DNA from: Chitinophagaceae bacterium
GTDB taxonomy: Bacteria > Bacteroidota > Bacteroidia > Chitinophagales > Chitinophagaceae
Length of the DNA: 6,316 nucleotides
Direction: 5' to 3'
Assembly: GCA_019454915.1 (NCBI GenBank)
Contig: JACFNM010000242.1
Location: 1 to 6,316 of the forward strand
Shown: positions 5,476 through 6,316 of the stretch, piece after piece
How positions within the stretch are numbered: position 1 is the stretch's first letter
How the letters are laid out: each line of letters begins with the position of its first letter
Made by a program: the position numbers and the translations under genes
Notes under the pieces: model-generated
The model's database searches: none
Seen by the model: the letters and a program-made list of their open reading frames with translations, nothing else
Told to the model about the DNA's origin: nothing

Positions 5476-6316
5476 ATGGTACAGAAAAGGCTGCTCTCTC
5501 TCGATTTTTTACGAGGTCTCATCATGGTATTTTTGGCGTTCGAAGCCGCTGGCTTATACGGCGCCCTGAGCAACGCAGCCGAAGGCACCTGGTGGCAAAA
5601 TATCACCATTCAGTTCCACCATCATAAATGGAATGGACTAAGGTTTTGGGATTTGATTCAGCCCGGATTCATGTTTATCGCCGGTACTGCTATGGCATAC
5701 TCTATCCATAAGCAACAACTGAACGGAGTGCCCTGGTCGCAATCATTTCGCAAGGCGCTGAGAAGAAGCGGCTGGCTGTTCTTCTGGGGTGTATTGAATT
5801 ATGCGGTAAAAAAAGACGGCTTAGCCTTTGAGCTATGGAACGTATTAACCCAACTATCGTTTACCATGCTGGTGGCTTTTCTCATATTCAGACTCAGCAC
5901 ACAAACTCAAATGCTTATCTGTGTGGGCATTCTCCTGCTCACGGAAGCACTCTATCGCTTCACCAATGTACCGGGTTTTGATCAGCCTTTTACCGATCAG
6001 CACAACTTTGGCAACTATGTTGATCTCCTCCTGATGAACAAGATCAACCGGGGTGGTTGGGTCGCCATCAACTGCATCCCCACTTCCGTACATACCATAG
6101 CAGGTGCACTGGCTGGTAAACTATTATTGAGTACACACACACATAAAGCAAAACAACTATTCATTTGGGGAGTAATTTGCCTCATTGCCGGCTACAGTAT
6201 GGACTGGCTTCATATCACGCCCATCATTAAACGCATCGCTACCACTTCATTTACGCTGGCTTCTCTGGGATGGTGTTTATTGGCACTTGGCGCTTGCTAT
6301 TGGTGGATTGACATTC
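5476..6316 (+). CDS. DUF5009 / COG4299-type membrane acyltransferase homologue (runs off window end)
   Basis: The visible 280 codons encode a hydrophobic multi-pass membrane protein. It begins with RLLSLDFLRGLIMVFLAFE (5-23), the usual first helix of the DUF5009 / heparan-alpha-glucosaminide N-acetyltransferase-like group. This is followed by a loop with HHHKWNG (48-54) and FWDLIQPGFMFIAGTAMAYS (57-76), a strongly conserved block; the loop histidine corresponds in position to the one implicated in acetyl transfer in the human lysosomal enzyme HGSNAT. Further likely membrane segments lie near 99-112, 124-140, 146-160, 203-218, 228-245 and 258-278. INCIPTSVHTIAGALAG (198-214) and TPIIKRIATTSFTL (248-261) are also family-like. 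In bacteria the acceptor is mostly unknown; sugar or cell-wall acetylation is a guess. It is transcribed divergently from the trp operon and shows no link to it. The ATG at 5476 gives the expected N-terminus; only an A-rich stretch precedes it. No stop is seen before the window end. Confidence 0.85.
   Translation, partial: MVQKRLLSLDFLRGLIMVFLAFEAAGLYGALSNAAEGTWWQNITIQFHHHKWNGLRFWDLIQPGFMFIAGTAMAYSIHKQQLNGVPWSQSFRKALRRSGWLFFWGVLNYAVKKDGLAFELWNVLTQLSFTMLVAFLIFRLSTQTQMLICVGILLLTEALYRFTNVPGFDQPFTDQHNFGNYVDLLLMNKINRGGWVAINCIPTSVHTIAGALAGKLLLSTHTHKAKQLFIWGVICLIAGYSMDWLHITPIIKRIATTSFTLASLGWCLLALGACYWWIDI

Noticed and set aside
5854..6093. 79-codon minus-strand frame inside the acyltransferase gene
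   Set aside because: It is antisense to a well-supported membrane protein frame and shows no domain or start-site evidence.

Overview
The window holds most of a tryptophan biosynthesis operon on the minus strand, with its regulatory leader, and the start of an unrelated membrane protein gene diverging from it on the plus strand. The organism is most likely a member of the Bacteroidota, probably close to the Chitinophagaceae. This is inferred from the gene order trpE-G-D-C-F-B with trpG and trpD unfused and trpC and trpF separate, the lack of strong Shine-Dalgarno sites before most genes, a promoter resembling the Bacteroidota TTTG / TAnnTTTG type, and a divergent DUF5009-type acyltransferase common in that phylum. 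No marker gene is present to fix the genus.

Layout, read in the direction of trp transcription (descending coordinates): a candidate promoter at about 5421-5390; a 19-codon leader peptide gene (trpL, 5379-5320) with three consecutive Trp codons and a fourth near its end; an antiterminator/terminator switch (5331-5261); then trpE (5240-3801), trpG (3727-3143), trpD (3079-2087), trpC (2037-1246), trpF (1249-617, overlapping trpC by ATGA), a 117-bp gap filled by a palindromic repeat, and trpB (499 to beyond the window edge). trpA is not in the window and would be expected next.

Together these genes turn chorismate into indole-3-glycerol phosphate and, with TrpB and the unseen TrpA, tryptophan. 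TrpE and TrpG form anthranilate synthase; TrpD, TrpF and TrpC carry out the next three steps. TrpE keeps the LLES motif associated with Trp feedback inhibition, so the pathway appears to be controlled both by enzyme inhibition and by ribosome-mediated transcription attenuation at trpL.

The most interesting features are the attenuator, which can be followed base by base and appears to begin almost at the transcription start, and the compact repeat of hairpin units inserted between trpF and trpB. The plus-strand gene from 5476 encodes a multi-pass membrane protein of the DUF5009 / COG4299 group. It is cut by the window end and nothing links it to tryptophan metabolism.
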